Source of the DNA: JBBTWV01 sp038062615
Lineage (GTDB): Bacteria > Patescibacteriota > Gracilibacteria > UBA1369 > UM-FILTER-53-11
Assembly: GCA_038062615.1 (NCBI GenBank)
Contig: JBBTWV010000014.1
Location: forward strand, 1-7,607
DNA length: 7,607 nucleotides
Direction of reading: 5' to 3'
The notes below the pieces were generated by a model. It saw only the letters and a list, made by a program, of their open reading frames with translations, was not told the DNA's origin and searched no databases. Positions 1 through 5,235 of the stretch are shown in pieces. Position 1 is the first letter of the stretch; every line of letters begins with the position of its first letter. A program made the translations under genes and the position numbers.

Positions 1-173
1 TTACCGCAAGAAGGACAGGCTTGTTGATTGAGCGCAGGGTTTCCACAAGTGGAACACGTAACCACGTTTACGTAGGCATTAATTTTGCGGAACTTTTTAG
101 CGGCAAACGAAGCGTAACGGTGAGCGGTACGAGATTGGGAAACTTTCTTTTTGGGTACCGGATGCTTTGCCAT
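1..173 (-). CDS. rpmF: 50S ribosomal protein bL32 (3' end cut by window edge)
   Basis: Structural protein of the large ribosomal subunit. I read it by hand from the ATG at 171-173 on the minus strand: it starts MAKHPVPKKKVSQSRT, the typical basic L32 N-terminus, and 57 codons lie in the window. Two CxxC pairs (Cys40/Cys43 and Cys53/Cys56, the latter in CPSCG) form the four-cysteine zinc ribbon found in many L32 proteins. L32 is usually about 55-65 residues, so only a few C-terminal codons should be missing. The start lies 9 bp after the TGA stop of the DUF177 gene and in the same frame. No Shine-Dalgarno sequence precedes it (the spacer is TTCACTCTC), so translational coupling to the upstream gene is likely. 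The DUF177-rpmF order is widespread in bacteria and supports both calls. Confidence 0.96.
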   Translation of the reverse strand, partial: MAKHPVPKKKVSQSRTAHRYASFAAKKFRKINAYVNVVTCSTCGNPALNQQACPSCG

Positions 174-182
174 GAGAGTGAA

Positions 183-689
183 TCAAAATATAATTTTCAT
201 TGCCGCAGGAGAAGTGGCGGCAGGACAATCGCACATTTTTAGATTGAGATTGCTTCCACACCTGTCGCACAGGCCTTTACAGCCATCCGAGCATATCGGA
301 ACCGCCGGAAAATGCAAGAGAATTTCCTGCCGGACCATATCATATAAATTGAGCCCATGAGTGTGCCGATCCACATAAAAAACCTCTTCATCCGGGGCTA
401 AATCACGCTGCTCAAGATCCAGGATAAACTCCCGGGTAGCCGTGGGAACAATAATAGGAAGTGTAAAATTTTCAAGACAACGATTACAGCGACTCTGCGC
501 CGCCGTAGTTAAATCCGTAAGTTGAACATGAATTTCATGGGGTAGCTTTAAAAAAAGCACATCCGATTTCACATGTTCGATCAAAAAAATCTCATCCGCG
601 GGCGGAAGGATGAGCGACTCGTCCATTTCAAACTCTATTTTTGAGCCCTGGCGCTTGTGTAAAAACCCGCCGACGTCGTAGGTAAACAT
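183..689 (-). CDS. yceD: DUF177 / YceD family protein (large-subunit rRNA accumulation)
   Basis: 168-residue DUF177 protein. E. coli YceD and its plant plastid relatives are needed for normal 23S rRNA accumulation; the mechanism is unclear. Visible signatures are the CNRCL motif (Cys68/Cys71), the acidic stretch PDEEVFYVD at about 99-107, and the C-terminal block CKGLCDRCGSNLN with Cys133, Cys137, Cys141 and Cys144, followed by CDC (Cys153/Cys155). This is the cysteine-rich, presumably metal-binding form of the family. Length and the N-terminal pattern (KIEFEMDE near residue 20) fit the family, supporting the start at 689. rpmF follows 9 bp downstream. The ATG lies 13 bp after the stop of the upstream hypothetical gene, with a -10-like TATAAG exactly between them, so it may be transcribed from its own nearly leaderless promoter, by read-through, or both. 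Confidence 0.93.
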   Translation of the reverse strand: MFTYDVGGFLHKRQGSKIEFEMDESLILPPADEIFLIEHVKSDVLFLKLPHEIHVQLTDLTTAAQSRCNRCLENFTLPIIVPTATREFILDLEQRDLAPDEEVFYVDRHTHGLNLYDMVRQEILLHFPAVPICSDGCKGLCDRCGSNLNLKMCDCPAATSPAAMKIIF

Positions 690-702
690 GGATGGGCTTA
701 TA
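690..702 (-). promoter_or_regulatory. Candidate -10 box for yceD-rpmF, nearly leaderless
   Basis: On the minus strand TATAAG (697-702) directly follows the TAG stop of the upstream gene and is separated from the yceD ATG by 7 bases. Initiation at the usual distance from a -10 would fall about 1 base before the ATG. I see no good -35 at 16-18 bp. The spacing matches the ddl and ftsA promoters in this window, which is the main reason to list it. Confidence 0.45.
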
Positions 703-1296
703 CTAGCGCGAAATGCAAGATTTCACAACCGCTTGAAGCTGAGAAACAGAATCAGAAAGCTGAGCCACCGAAGATGCTAAAGTTTCCTGAGAAAGACTTT
801 GAGAGTAGCGATCCGCAAAAGCCTGCGCTTCTTTTTGAGCAGACTGTACATTGGCGGCTATGCGACCTAAATCAAACTCACAAGCGTTGCGTGCCAGTTC
901 AACTTCGTAAGCGGCTTCAAAACTGTCCACACTCGGCAAAACTTTTTCAAGGTCGCCGGCATTGGCAATATCGGCAATAAGCGCACGACCGTGTTCATGA
1001 CATTCTGTCATTTTAAATCGTTCGCAATCGCGGACAAAAGTACCAAGAGCAGAAAGCAAAACTTTCTTGGCTTCTTGAGGATGAGCTCTCACCGTTTGCG
1101 CGGTTTCACCAGCCGTAATCAGAGAAGTTTGGAACTCATCACCCACCACAGGAGCAGCGCCAAATACAAACATAAGTGCCATTACTGCGGTAAGAGGCAC
1201 GCGCCACTTTTTAAAATTTTGGCGGGCTAGGCGATAAGCACCAACGTTTCTTGGGTGCCCGGCATGTCCTTTTTGGTATGAACCGCGTCGTTCCAT
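703..1296 (-). CDS. Hypothetical exported helical protein with four cysteines
   Basis: 197-residue protein that I do not recognise. A basic N-terminus (about 1-32, many Arg, Lys and His) precedes one hydrophobic segment (about 33-51, PLTAVMALMFVFGAAPVVG). This is either a signal peptide with a long n-region, cleaved near residue 52, or a membrane anchor. The rest is predicted to lie outside the membrane and looks largely alpha-helical: it is rich in Ala, Gln, Glu and Ser, with heptad-like stretches at about 145-192. Four cysteines (91, 99, 139, 194) could form two disulfides. There is no lipobox. The start lies about 40 bases downstream of a good extended -10 promoter and has no Shine-Dalgarno; the leader is A-rich. 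It is the last of three consecutive minus-strand genes for exported proteins. The TAG stop abuts the yceD promoter, so read-through into yceD-rpmF is possible. Confidence 0.85.
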   Translation of the reverse strand: MERRGSYQKGHAGHPRNVGAYRLARQNFKKWRVPLTAVMALMFVFGAAPVVGDEFQTSLITAGETAQTVRAHPQEAKKVLLSALGTFVRDCERFKMTECHEHGRALIADIANAGDLEKVLPSVDSFEAAYEVELARNACEFDLGRIAANVQSAQKEAQAFADRYSQSLSQETLASSVAQLSDSVSQLQAVVKSCISR

Positions 1297-1336
1297 AAAT
1301 ATTTGGTGTTAAGTTTTGGTTTTGTTAAATCTGATA

Positions 1337-1366
1337 ATTATAACACAACAAAGGGGCTCCCCGCAA
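1337..1366 (-). promoter_or_regulatory. Extended -10 promoter for the 703-1296 gene
   Basis: Minus strand: a perfect TATAAT (1337-1342) is preceded by TGT, giving an extended -10 (TGnTATAAT). A partial -35, TTGCGG (1361-1366), lies 18 bp upstream. The -35 falls inside the 3' arm of the hairpin at 1352-1405, so the upstream gene's terminator and this promoter overlap. The predicted 5' leader is about 35 bases and A-rich, without a Shine-Dalgarno. Confidence 0.65.
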
Positions 1367-1405
1367 GTCTGCCTTATAGGTAGGCAGGTGTGCGGTGGAG
1401 CCCCT
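1342..1405 (-). terminator. Long hairpin, probable terminator of the 1444-2649 gene
   Basis: Inverted repeat: 1352-1360 (AGGGGCTCC) pairs with 1397-1405, 1361-1365 (CCGCA) with 1391-1395 after a one-base bulge at 1396, and 1369-1374 (CTGCCT) with 1382-1387, leaving a 7-base loop. This gives about 20 bp of stem. On the minus strand it begins 38 bases after the TAA of the Gly/Gln-rich gene and is followed by TTTGTTGTGTT, a T-rich but interrupted tail. The position fits a Rho-independent terminator. On the plus strand the nearest T-run (TTTTT) is about 12 bases past the stem, so termination in that direction is less likely. Confidence 0.65.
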
Positions 1406-1443
1406 CGAGAATTACCTTTTTACAATCTTGAGATTCAATTTAA

Positions 1444-2649
1444 TTAGAATCCAAAATCCAATTCTTCTGATTCATCGCCAGAATCAAGACCAGCCGTTTC
1501 GCTGAGTGTTGATTGGAAATCTTCGAGAGCAGAAGTAAGGTCATCAACCGTTTTGACCTTCCTCAAATCTTTCAAAAGTCTTCCATAAGCCTTAACACAG
1601 TCTGACTGGTCTCCTTCGTCCTCAAAAGATCCGCAGACCTGAGTCATAACTTTTGGAGTGACGACTCCCTGTACCTTCTTAACAATGGCTTTAACTTGAG
1701 ATTTTTTAACCTTGCCACCATTCAAGAGACTAAGAACCGGATCAATACCTTGTCCAATAAGAGCCTGTACCTGAGTGCCTGCCGTATCAGACTCTTCCAA
1801 ATCGCTGAAATCAATAGGAGCAATATTCAAAGTCGGAGCGGCTTGTTTCTGGCCTTTTGTTGGTTTGGAGTAGTCACCATACTGGCTCAAATCGTACTGG
1901 CCTTCTGTCTTATCCTGGCCGGGAAATCCACCTTCCACACCTTTACCTTGACCGGGGAATCCACCTTGGAATCCTTTTCCGCCTTTTGTTCCACCTGGAG
2001 GTGGTGGTACATCTCCATCTTCAAACATATTGCCTTCTGGTGCTTGAAATTCTGGAGTCATTCCATCTTGTTTGCCACCTTGTTTACCACCACCTTGTTT
2101 ACCACCACCTTGTTTACCACCCTGTTGGAATCCACCTTGCTGGCCACCCTGTTGTTTACCACCCTGCTGAAATCCACCTTGCTGGCCGCCCTGGAATCCA
2201 CCTTGCTGCTTGCCTCCCTGTTGCATTCCACCTTGTTTGTCACCTTGCATTCCACCCTGGAATCCGCCTTGTGTTCCACTCGGCTTAACACCTTGCTGCA
2301 TTTCGCCTTGGAATCCGCCTTGTGTTCCACCCTGTGGCTGAACACCTTGTTGTTGCATGCCACCTTGTGGCTGGCCTTGTGGAGCACCCTGTGGCTGTTG
2401 TCCACCTTGCTGCATTCCACCTTGTGGCTGGCCTTGTGGAGCACCGAACTGTGGTTGTCCTTGTGGAGCACCGCCTCCAGATGGTGGAGTACCCATTTGT
2501 GCGCCTCCTCCCATATCACCTCCTGGTGGAGGAGTTTGAGCCAAAGCTGGCACAACCGTTACGAGTGCGAGCACTAAAGCGGCTCCAAGCAAGAAGTGCT
2601 TCATTTCAGAAACAGCTTCTGCAAATACTTTGTGTTTGTGATGTCCCAT
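1444..2649 (-). CDS. Secreted Gly/Gln-rich low-complexity repeat protein
   Basis: 401-residue protein of unknown function. Signal peptide: a basic start, a hydrophobic core at about 19-35, and a classic ALA|Q cleavage site after residue 37. The mature protein opens with a Pro/Gly-rich stretch, then Gly/Gln/Met/Lys low complexity from about 40 to 200 built on GGMQQ, GGFQQ and GGKQ units, then a Gly/Pro/Phe-rich part to about 250. Only the last 130 residues (about 272-401) look like a folded domain, mostly helical, with Cys339 and Cys351 a likely disulfide; it ends in a very acidic tail (about 388-399). Met1 at 2649 leaves a His/Lys-rich 15-residue extension before Met16 (2602-2604), which alone would give a standard signal peptide; neither start has a Shine-Dalgarno. 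The gene lies 112 bp behind the similarly built 2762-3673 gene, with no clear terminator between. An extracellular structural, adhesive or matrix role is plausible but is inference. Confidence 0.92.
   Translation of the reverse strand: MGHHKHKVFAEAVSEMKHFLLGAALVLALVTVVPALAQTPPPGGDMGGGAQMGTPPSGGGAPQGQPQFGAPQGQPQGGMQQGGQQPQGAPQGQPQGGMQQQGVQPQGGTQGGFQGEMQQGVKPSGTQGGFQGGMQGDKQGGMQQGGKQQGGFQGGQQGGFQQGGKQQGGQQGGFQQGGKQGGGKQGGGKQGGKQDGMTPEFQAPEGNMFEDGDVPPPPGGTKGGKGFQGGFPGQGKGVEGGFPGQDKTEGQYDLSQYGDYSKPTKGQKQAAPTLNIAPIDFSDLEESDTAGTQVQALIGQGIDPVLSLLNGGKVKKSQVKAIVKKVQGVVTPKVMTQVCGSFEDEGDQSDCVKAYGRLLKDLRKVKTVDDLTSALEDFQSTLSETAGLDSGDESEELDFGF
2083..2112 (-). repeat. Two exact 15-bp tandem units in the Gly/Gln-rich gene
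   Basis: Plus-strand unit TTTACCACCACCTTG occurs at 2083-2097 and 2098-2112, encoding two successive KQGGG pentapeptides. A related shortened unit lies just before it (2071-2082). In-frame units like these can change in number by slippage without disrupting the reading frame. Confidence 0.85.
2258..2330 (-). repeat. 22-bp direct repeat, 51 bp apart, in the Gly/Gln-rich gene
   Basis: The same 22-base string, whose plus-strand core is GGAATCCGCCTTGTGTTCC, occurs at 2258-2279 and 2309-2330. The 51-bp offset is 17 codons, so the repeat is in frame and encodes a shared GTQGGFQ peptide. It looks like an internal duplication of a protein repeat unit. Confidence 0.8.
2332..2445 (-). repeat. Tandem 57-bp (19-residue) repeat in the Gly/Gln-rich gene
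   Basis: Residues 69-87 and 88-106 are two adjacent copies of a 19-residue unit beginning GAPQGQPQGGMQQ and ending PQ; they differ only in three residues between the MQQ and the PQ. A partial third copy (GAPQGQPQ) precedes them at residues 60-67. Close similarity at the DNA level suggests recent duplication. Confidence 0.85.
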
Positions 2650-2761
2650 ATGTTTGTTTTAATTAGATAATAAATTATTTGATTGAAATGCGACCTTACC
2701 GTCACAGAATTCATTTCATAGTTGAGAAATAGGGGTTAAGGAATAAAGTTTAAAAACAGAA

Positions 2762-3673
2762 TTAGTTGGTTGCCGGCACCGTTGTAGTTGCTGGAGTTGC
2801 TGGCGAAACCGACGTTGAAGGGCCGCCATTAAATGGCATCGGAGGGATAAAGTTATTTTGTGGCATTGGCCCATTGTTGGGCTGACCTCCAAAGTTAGGA
2901 CCGCCTTGTTGTCCAAAATTCATGGGACCGCGATTATTAAACTGGCTGTTTTGGCTATTCATTTCTTGCATCTCAGCTTCCCGCTCTTTTCTCTCCGCAT
3001 CACGATCCTGTTTTTCTTGGTCGCGTTGCACTTTCATAGCGGCGGTGTAGCGGGTCTTAATTGTTTTGAGAGCCGCCTTCACGGTTGTTACTGAGGACTT
3101 TTGAACTTTCTTGAGAGATTTTTGTACATCCTTCATCTGCTTCTGAATCTTTTTGACCGTAGCAAAATCTTCATCGTCATACGCACTCTTGAGATCGTCG
3201 CCAAGGGTTTCAAACTGTTCCTGGGCATTGTCTAATTGATCGCCAATACCGGCAACCTCAGGACAGCTGATGCCTACGTCCTCACAAGCACTTTCAATTT
3301 GATCCACGGCTCCACGAACGCTGTAAGCATCCACCCGAAGTCCCATAAAAGGATTCGGGCCGCCGCCACCGCCCATCGGGCCTGGACCGCCCATCCCGCC
3401 ACCCATCGGAGGAGGGCCCATCATTCCACCGCCCATATTCGGGCCACCCATTCCGCCTCCCATATTCGGGCCACCCATTCCACCACCACCGAAACCGCCT
3501 CCCATACCAAAATCTCCCATTGGAGGAGGACCCATCATTTGGCCACCGCCAAATCCACTTCCACCCTGGAAGCCGCCGAATTGTGCACTTGCAGGGCCAA
3601 CCGTAGCCAAAACCAGGAGAGCTAACGTTGCCCCGAAAATGGCATGTTTAACCGTATGTTTTTGTACCGACAT
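2762..3673 (-). CDS. Secreted Gly/Met-rich protein with coiled-coil region
   Basis: 303-residue protein of unknown function. Residues 1-30 form a clear signal peptide (basic start, hydrophobic core about 12-25, ASA|Q cleavage site). Mature regions in order: a Gly/Met/Pro/Phe-rich tract (31-110) with MGG, GGPNM and MGPPPMG units; a helical segment with Cys130 and Cys137, probably a disulfide; a long charged helix (about 145-238), likely coiled coil, rich in Lys, Gln, Glu and Asp; an Asn/Gln/Gly/Pro-rich tract (239-285); and a short Thr/Pro/Ala/Ser tail. The layout (signal peptide ending in AxA-Gln, Gly-rich tract, helical domain with a Cys pair) parallels the downstream gene at 1444-2649, suggesting related or cooperating products. 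It is the first gene of the minus-strand run and diverges from alr. No Shine-Dalgarno; a possible -10 (TATATT, 3703-3708) lies 29 bases before the ATG. Confidence 0.92.
   Translation of the reverse strand: MSVQKHTVKHAIFGATLALLVLATVGPASAQFGGFQGGSGFGGGQMMGPPPMGDFGMGGGFGGGGMGGPNMGGGMGGPNMGGGMMGPPPMGGGMGGPGPMGGGGGPNPFMGLRVDAYSVRGAVDQIESACEDVGISCPEVAGIGDQLDNAQEQFETLGDDLKSAYDDEDFATVKKIQKQMKDVQKSLKKVQKSSVTTVKAALKTIKTRYTAAMKVQRDQEKQDRDAERKEREAEMQEMNSQNSQFNNRGPMNFGQQGGPNFGGQPNNGPMPQNNFIPPMPFNGGPSTSVSPATPATTTVPATN
3432..3481 (-). repeat. 27-bp-period tandem repeat in the Gly/Met-rich gene
   Basis: A 23-base string beginning CCCATATTCGGGCC on the plus strand occurs exactly at 3432-3454 and 3459-3481. 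The period of 27 bp is 9 codons and encodes two successive GGPNMGGGM units (about residues 67-84). Confidence 0.85.
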
Positions 3674-3714
3674 AGTATTTGTGTTAAAAAATAAATGTTA
3701 TTAATATATTTTTG

Positions 3715-3774
3715 TGGGAGGTTGCGCCCTTCGTGCGCATTATTGGCTTAGCCTCGCTACGGCTCGGCCTCCCA
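3715..3774. repeat. 60-bp GC-rich structured element in divergent intergenic region
   Basis: A 7-bp perfect outer stem (TGGGAGG at 3715-3721, CCTCCCA at 3768-3774) encloses two inner hairpins: TGCGC 3723-3727 with GCGCA 3735-3739 (7-base loop), and AGCC 3750-3753 with GGCT 3761-3764 (7-base loop). The first part also contains GGCTTAGCC and the second GGCTCGGCC, two near-identical 9-mers. Its GC-rich composition contrasts with the AT-rich flanks. It sits between two divergent genes, so it is not the terminator of either; it resembles a dispersed palindromic (REP-like) repeat, though copies elsewhere cannot be seen from here. On the plus strand T7 follows 4 bases later, so it could terminate transcription running antisense out of the 2762-3673 gene. 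Confidence 0.55.
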
Positions 3775-3791
3775 GAAGTTTTTTTACTTCT
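3774..3791. repeat. 18-bp inverted repeat with T6 loop
   Basis: AGAAGT (3774-3779) and ACTTCT (3786-3791) are perfect inverted copies separated by six T residues. It shares one base with the 60-bp structured element and lies 28 bp upstream of the alr start, so it could be an operator or part of a terminator tail. Function is unknown. Confidence 0.45.
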
Positions 3792-3819
3792 ATTGCTATT
3801 GTACTACATTAAGTAACCA

Positions 3820-4986
3820 ATGTCAAACATTCAAAAAACATTATTGACATGGGCAGAAGTCAGCCGACCAGCTGCTCGGCATAACCTAAATGCACTCAGA
3901 AAGCGCGTCGGTGCGAGCGTCCTCCTAGCGCCTTCGGTAAAAGCCAATGCTTACGGCCATGACCTTTTGTTATTTTCAAAACTTGCTCTGGAATCCGGTG
4001 CCGACTGGCTTTGTGTTAATGCTTTATTTGAAGCTGAAGAGCTGCGGCAAGCCGCCATCAAGGCGCCCATCTATATTATGGGGTACGTTTTGCAAAAAGA
4101 TCTGGCGGAGGTGGTTCGCTTGGGCTACCGTCTGGTTGTTTATAATAAGGAGACGGTAAAAGGCTTAGCACAAGCTGCAAAGAAGCTGCATAGCAAAGCT
4201 CGGATTCATTTAAAAATTGAAACGGGAAATCATCGCCAAGGAATTTTGCCACAGGATCTTGATGATTTTGTAGATTATATAAAAAGATTTCCCGAAATTG
4301 TTGTTGAAGGCATCGCCACGCACTTTGCCAACATAGAAGATATTGATGATACCAGCCCACATCGTAAATATCCGGAACTTCAGCTGGAAAGGTTTCAGCA
4401 AACCGTGGCAGACTTGGCTCAAAAAGGCCTGCGGATTCCCATTCGCCATGCGGCCAATTCTGCTGCTACCCTCCTCTTCCCCAATACGCATTTTGAGCTG
4501 GTGAGGCCTGGCATTGCGGCTTATGGGCTTTGGCCGTCAGAGGAAATTAAAAAAAGTGTAAAAAAATCCAACCCGCGTATGGAACTGCGGCCAGTTTTAA
4601 GTTGGAAAACGCGCATTGCGCAGATTAAAGAAATTCCTAATGGTGCTTACGTGGGTTATGGCTGTACCTTTAAGACAAGCCAAAAAACACGCCTGGCCAT
4701 TTTGCCGGTGGGATATTACGACGGATTTGATCGCGGATTTTCTAATAACGGATACGTGCTCATACATGGCCAAAAAGCACCGGTGCGCGGACGAGTCTGC
4801 ATGAACATTACCATGGTGGATGTTACCAAAATTCCTCAAGCGCGAGTGGAAGACACCGTTACCCTTTTAGGAAAAGATGAGCGTGAAGAACTCACCGCCG
4901 AAGCCTTGGCCGAAATGTTAGGCACGATTAACTACGAAGTCACCACGCGGATACGAGAGGGCATTCCGCGAATTATAACCAACTAA
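3820..4986 (+). CDS. alr: Alanine racemase (PLP-dependent)
   Basis: Converts L-alanine to D-alanine for peptidoglycan synthesis in the cytoplasm. The 388-residue length is normal. The N-terminal TIM barrel carries the PLP lysine Lys41 in SVKANAYGHD; the family usually ends this motif in Gly, here Asp. Arg139 in TGNHRQG is the PLP-phenol-side arginine (family: TGMxRxG). THFAN (about 167-171), HAANSAA (210-216) and RPGIAAYG (229-236) complete the barrel signatures. The C-terminal beta domain supplies the second catalytic base, Tyr280 in GYGCTF, and GRVCMNITMVDVT (about 324-336), where the common Asp after CM is Asn329. It diverges from the Gly/Met-rich gene and is followed by ddl after 249 bp. 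There is no Shine-Dalgarno; a weak promoter (TTTACT 3783-3788, 16 bp, TACATT 3805-3810) would leave a leader of only a few bases. Confidence 0.96.
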   Translation: MSNIQKTLLTWAEVSRPAARHNLNALRKRVGASVLLAPSVKANAYGHDLLLFSKLALESGADWLCVNALFEAEELRQAAIKAPIYIMGYVLQKDLAEVVRLGYRLVVYNKETVKGLAQAAKKLHSKARIHLKIETGNHRQGILPQDLDDFVDYIKRFPEIVVEGIATHFANIEDIDDTSPHRKYPELQLERFQQTVADLAQKGLRIPIRHAANSAATLLFPNTHFELVRPGIAAYGLWPSEEIKKSVKKSNPRMELRPVLSWKTRIAQIKEIPNGAYVGYGCTFKTSQKTRLAILPVGYYDGFDRGFSNNGYVLIHGQKAPVRGRVCMNITMVDVTKIPQARVEDTVTLLGKDEREELTAEALAEMLGTINYEVTTRIREGIPRIITN

Positions 4987-5170
4987 TCGGTACGAGTTTT
5001 CCTAAATTATCGTAATTTTTTGTGGGGATGTGACGCACGGCGCGAGCCGGAGCGTTGGCATAAGAAGAAGCCGGCGCAGGCGTAAACTGGGCGTCCGCAT
5101 GAGGAGACACAGTATTCTCCAAAAACGGAGAAAGCCTTAAACGAGTTGAATCAATGAGAGATTGCATCAT
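4973..5170 (-). CDS. Possible small protein, leaderless, unknown function
   Basis: A 65-codon reading frame opposite to alr and ddl, filling most of the gap between them and overlapping the last 14 bases of alr. The product is Pro/Ala/Ser-rich, without a membrane segment, cysteines or a family I recognise. The reason to take it seriously is its promoter: a perfect extended -10 with a TTGATC box at 17 bp ends 3 bases before the first of two consecutive ATG codons (5168-5170 and 5165-5167), and the expected transcription start falls on the A of the second ATG. That is a leaderless arrangement like that of ddl. Alternatively the promoter makes a noncoding RNA antisense to the alr 3' end, and the frame is open by chance. 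Confidence 0.4.
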   Translation of the reverse strand: MMQSLIDSTRLRLSPFLENTVSPHADAQFTPAPASSYANAPARAVRHIPTKNYDNLGKLVPISWL

Positions 5171-5173
5171 GCC

Positions 5174-5202
5174 ATTATACCAAAAATGCTCTCCAAGATC
5201 AA
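5174..5202 (-). promoter_or_regulatory. Strong extended -10 promoter facing alr
   Basis: Minus strand: TTGATC (5197-5202), 17-bp spacer, TATAAT (5174-5179), with TGG just before the -10 (extended -10). This is the best sigma70-type promoter match in the window. It is back to back with the ddl promoter, and their -35 regions overlap at about 5197-5204. It drives the 4973-5170 reading frame or an RNA antisense to the alr 3' end. Confidence 0.7.
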
Positions 5203-5227
5203 AACCGCTGATGTAACCTGCTATAAT
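5199..5227 (+). promoter_or_regulatory. Extended -10 promoter for ddl, leaderless
   Basis: TATAAT at 5222-5227 is preceded by TGC (extended -10). The -35 position at 17 bp (TCAAAA, 5199-5204) matches poorly, as is common for extended -10 promoters. Eight bases separate the -10 from the ddl ATG, so transcription should start within about 2 bases of the start codon and leave no room for a Shine-Dalgarno. Confidence 0.7.
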
Positions 5228-5235
5228 TACCGCAT

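Noticed and set aside
171..185. TGA between yceD and rpmF is in the same frame, so recoding of TGA as Gly would fuse the two proteins.
   Set aside because: All recognised genes use GGN for Gly with no internal TGA, and both products have normal ends and starts. The shared frame has a one-in-three chance of occurring anyway.
2083..2445. Short regular repeats that could suggest a CRISPR array.
   Set aside because: The repeats are in frame within a coding sequence, lack unique spacers of constant length, and encode a continuous Gly/Gln-rich protein.
1696..2577. A long plus-strand open frame (293 codons) opposite the Gly/Gln-rich gene, plus other-frame openings in the same region.
   Set aside because: The repetitive Gln/Gly codons rarely create stops in other frames. 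The antisense product is a Leu/Thr/Ser-rich repeat artefact, while the minus-strand frame has a signal peptide and a folded C-terminal domain.
1444..3673. Collagen-like Gly-X-Y proteins.
   Set aside because: Glycine does not recur at every third residue in either protein; the units have other periods (5, 9, 17 and 19 residues).
3715..3774. Could be a tRNA, because of the 7-bp closing stem and inner hairpins.
   Set aside because: It is only 60 bases long, with two inner arms rather than three, no T-loop consensus and no recognisable anticodon arm.
5004..5018. AAATTA-TCG-TAATTT palindrome followed by T residues as a terminator for alr.
   Set aside because: The stem is made only of A-T pairs and would be too weak for a convincing intrinsic terminator; no GC-rich stem with a T-run is seen after alr.
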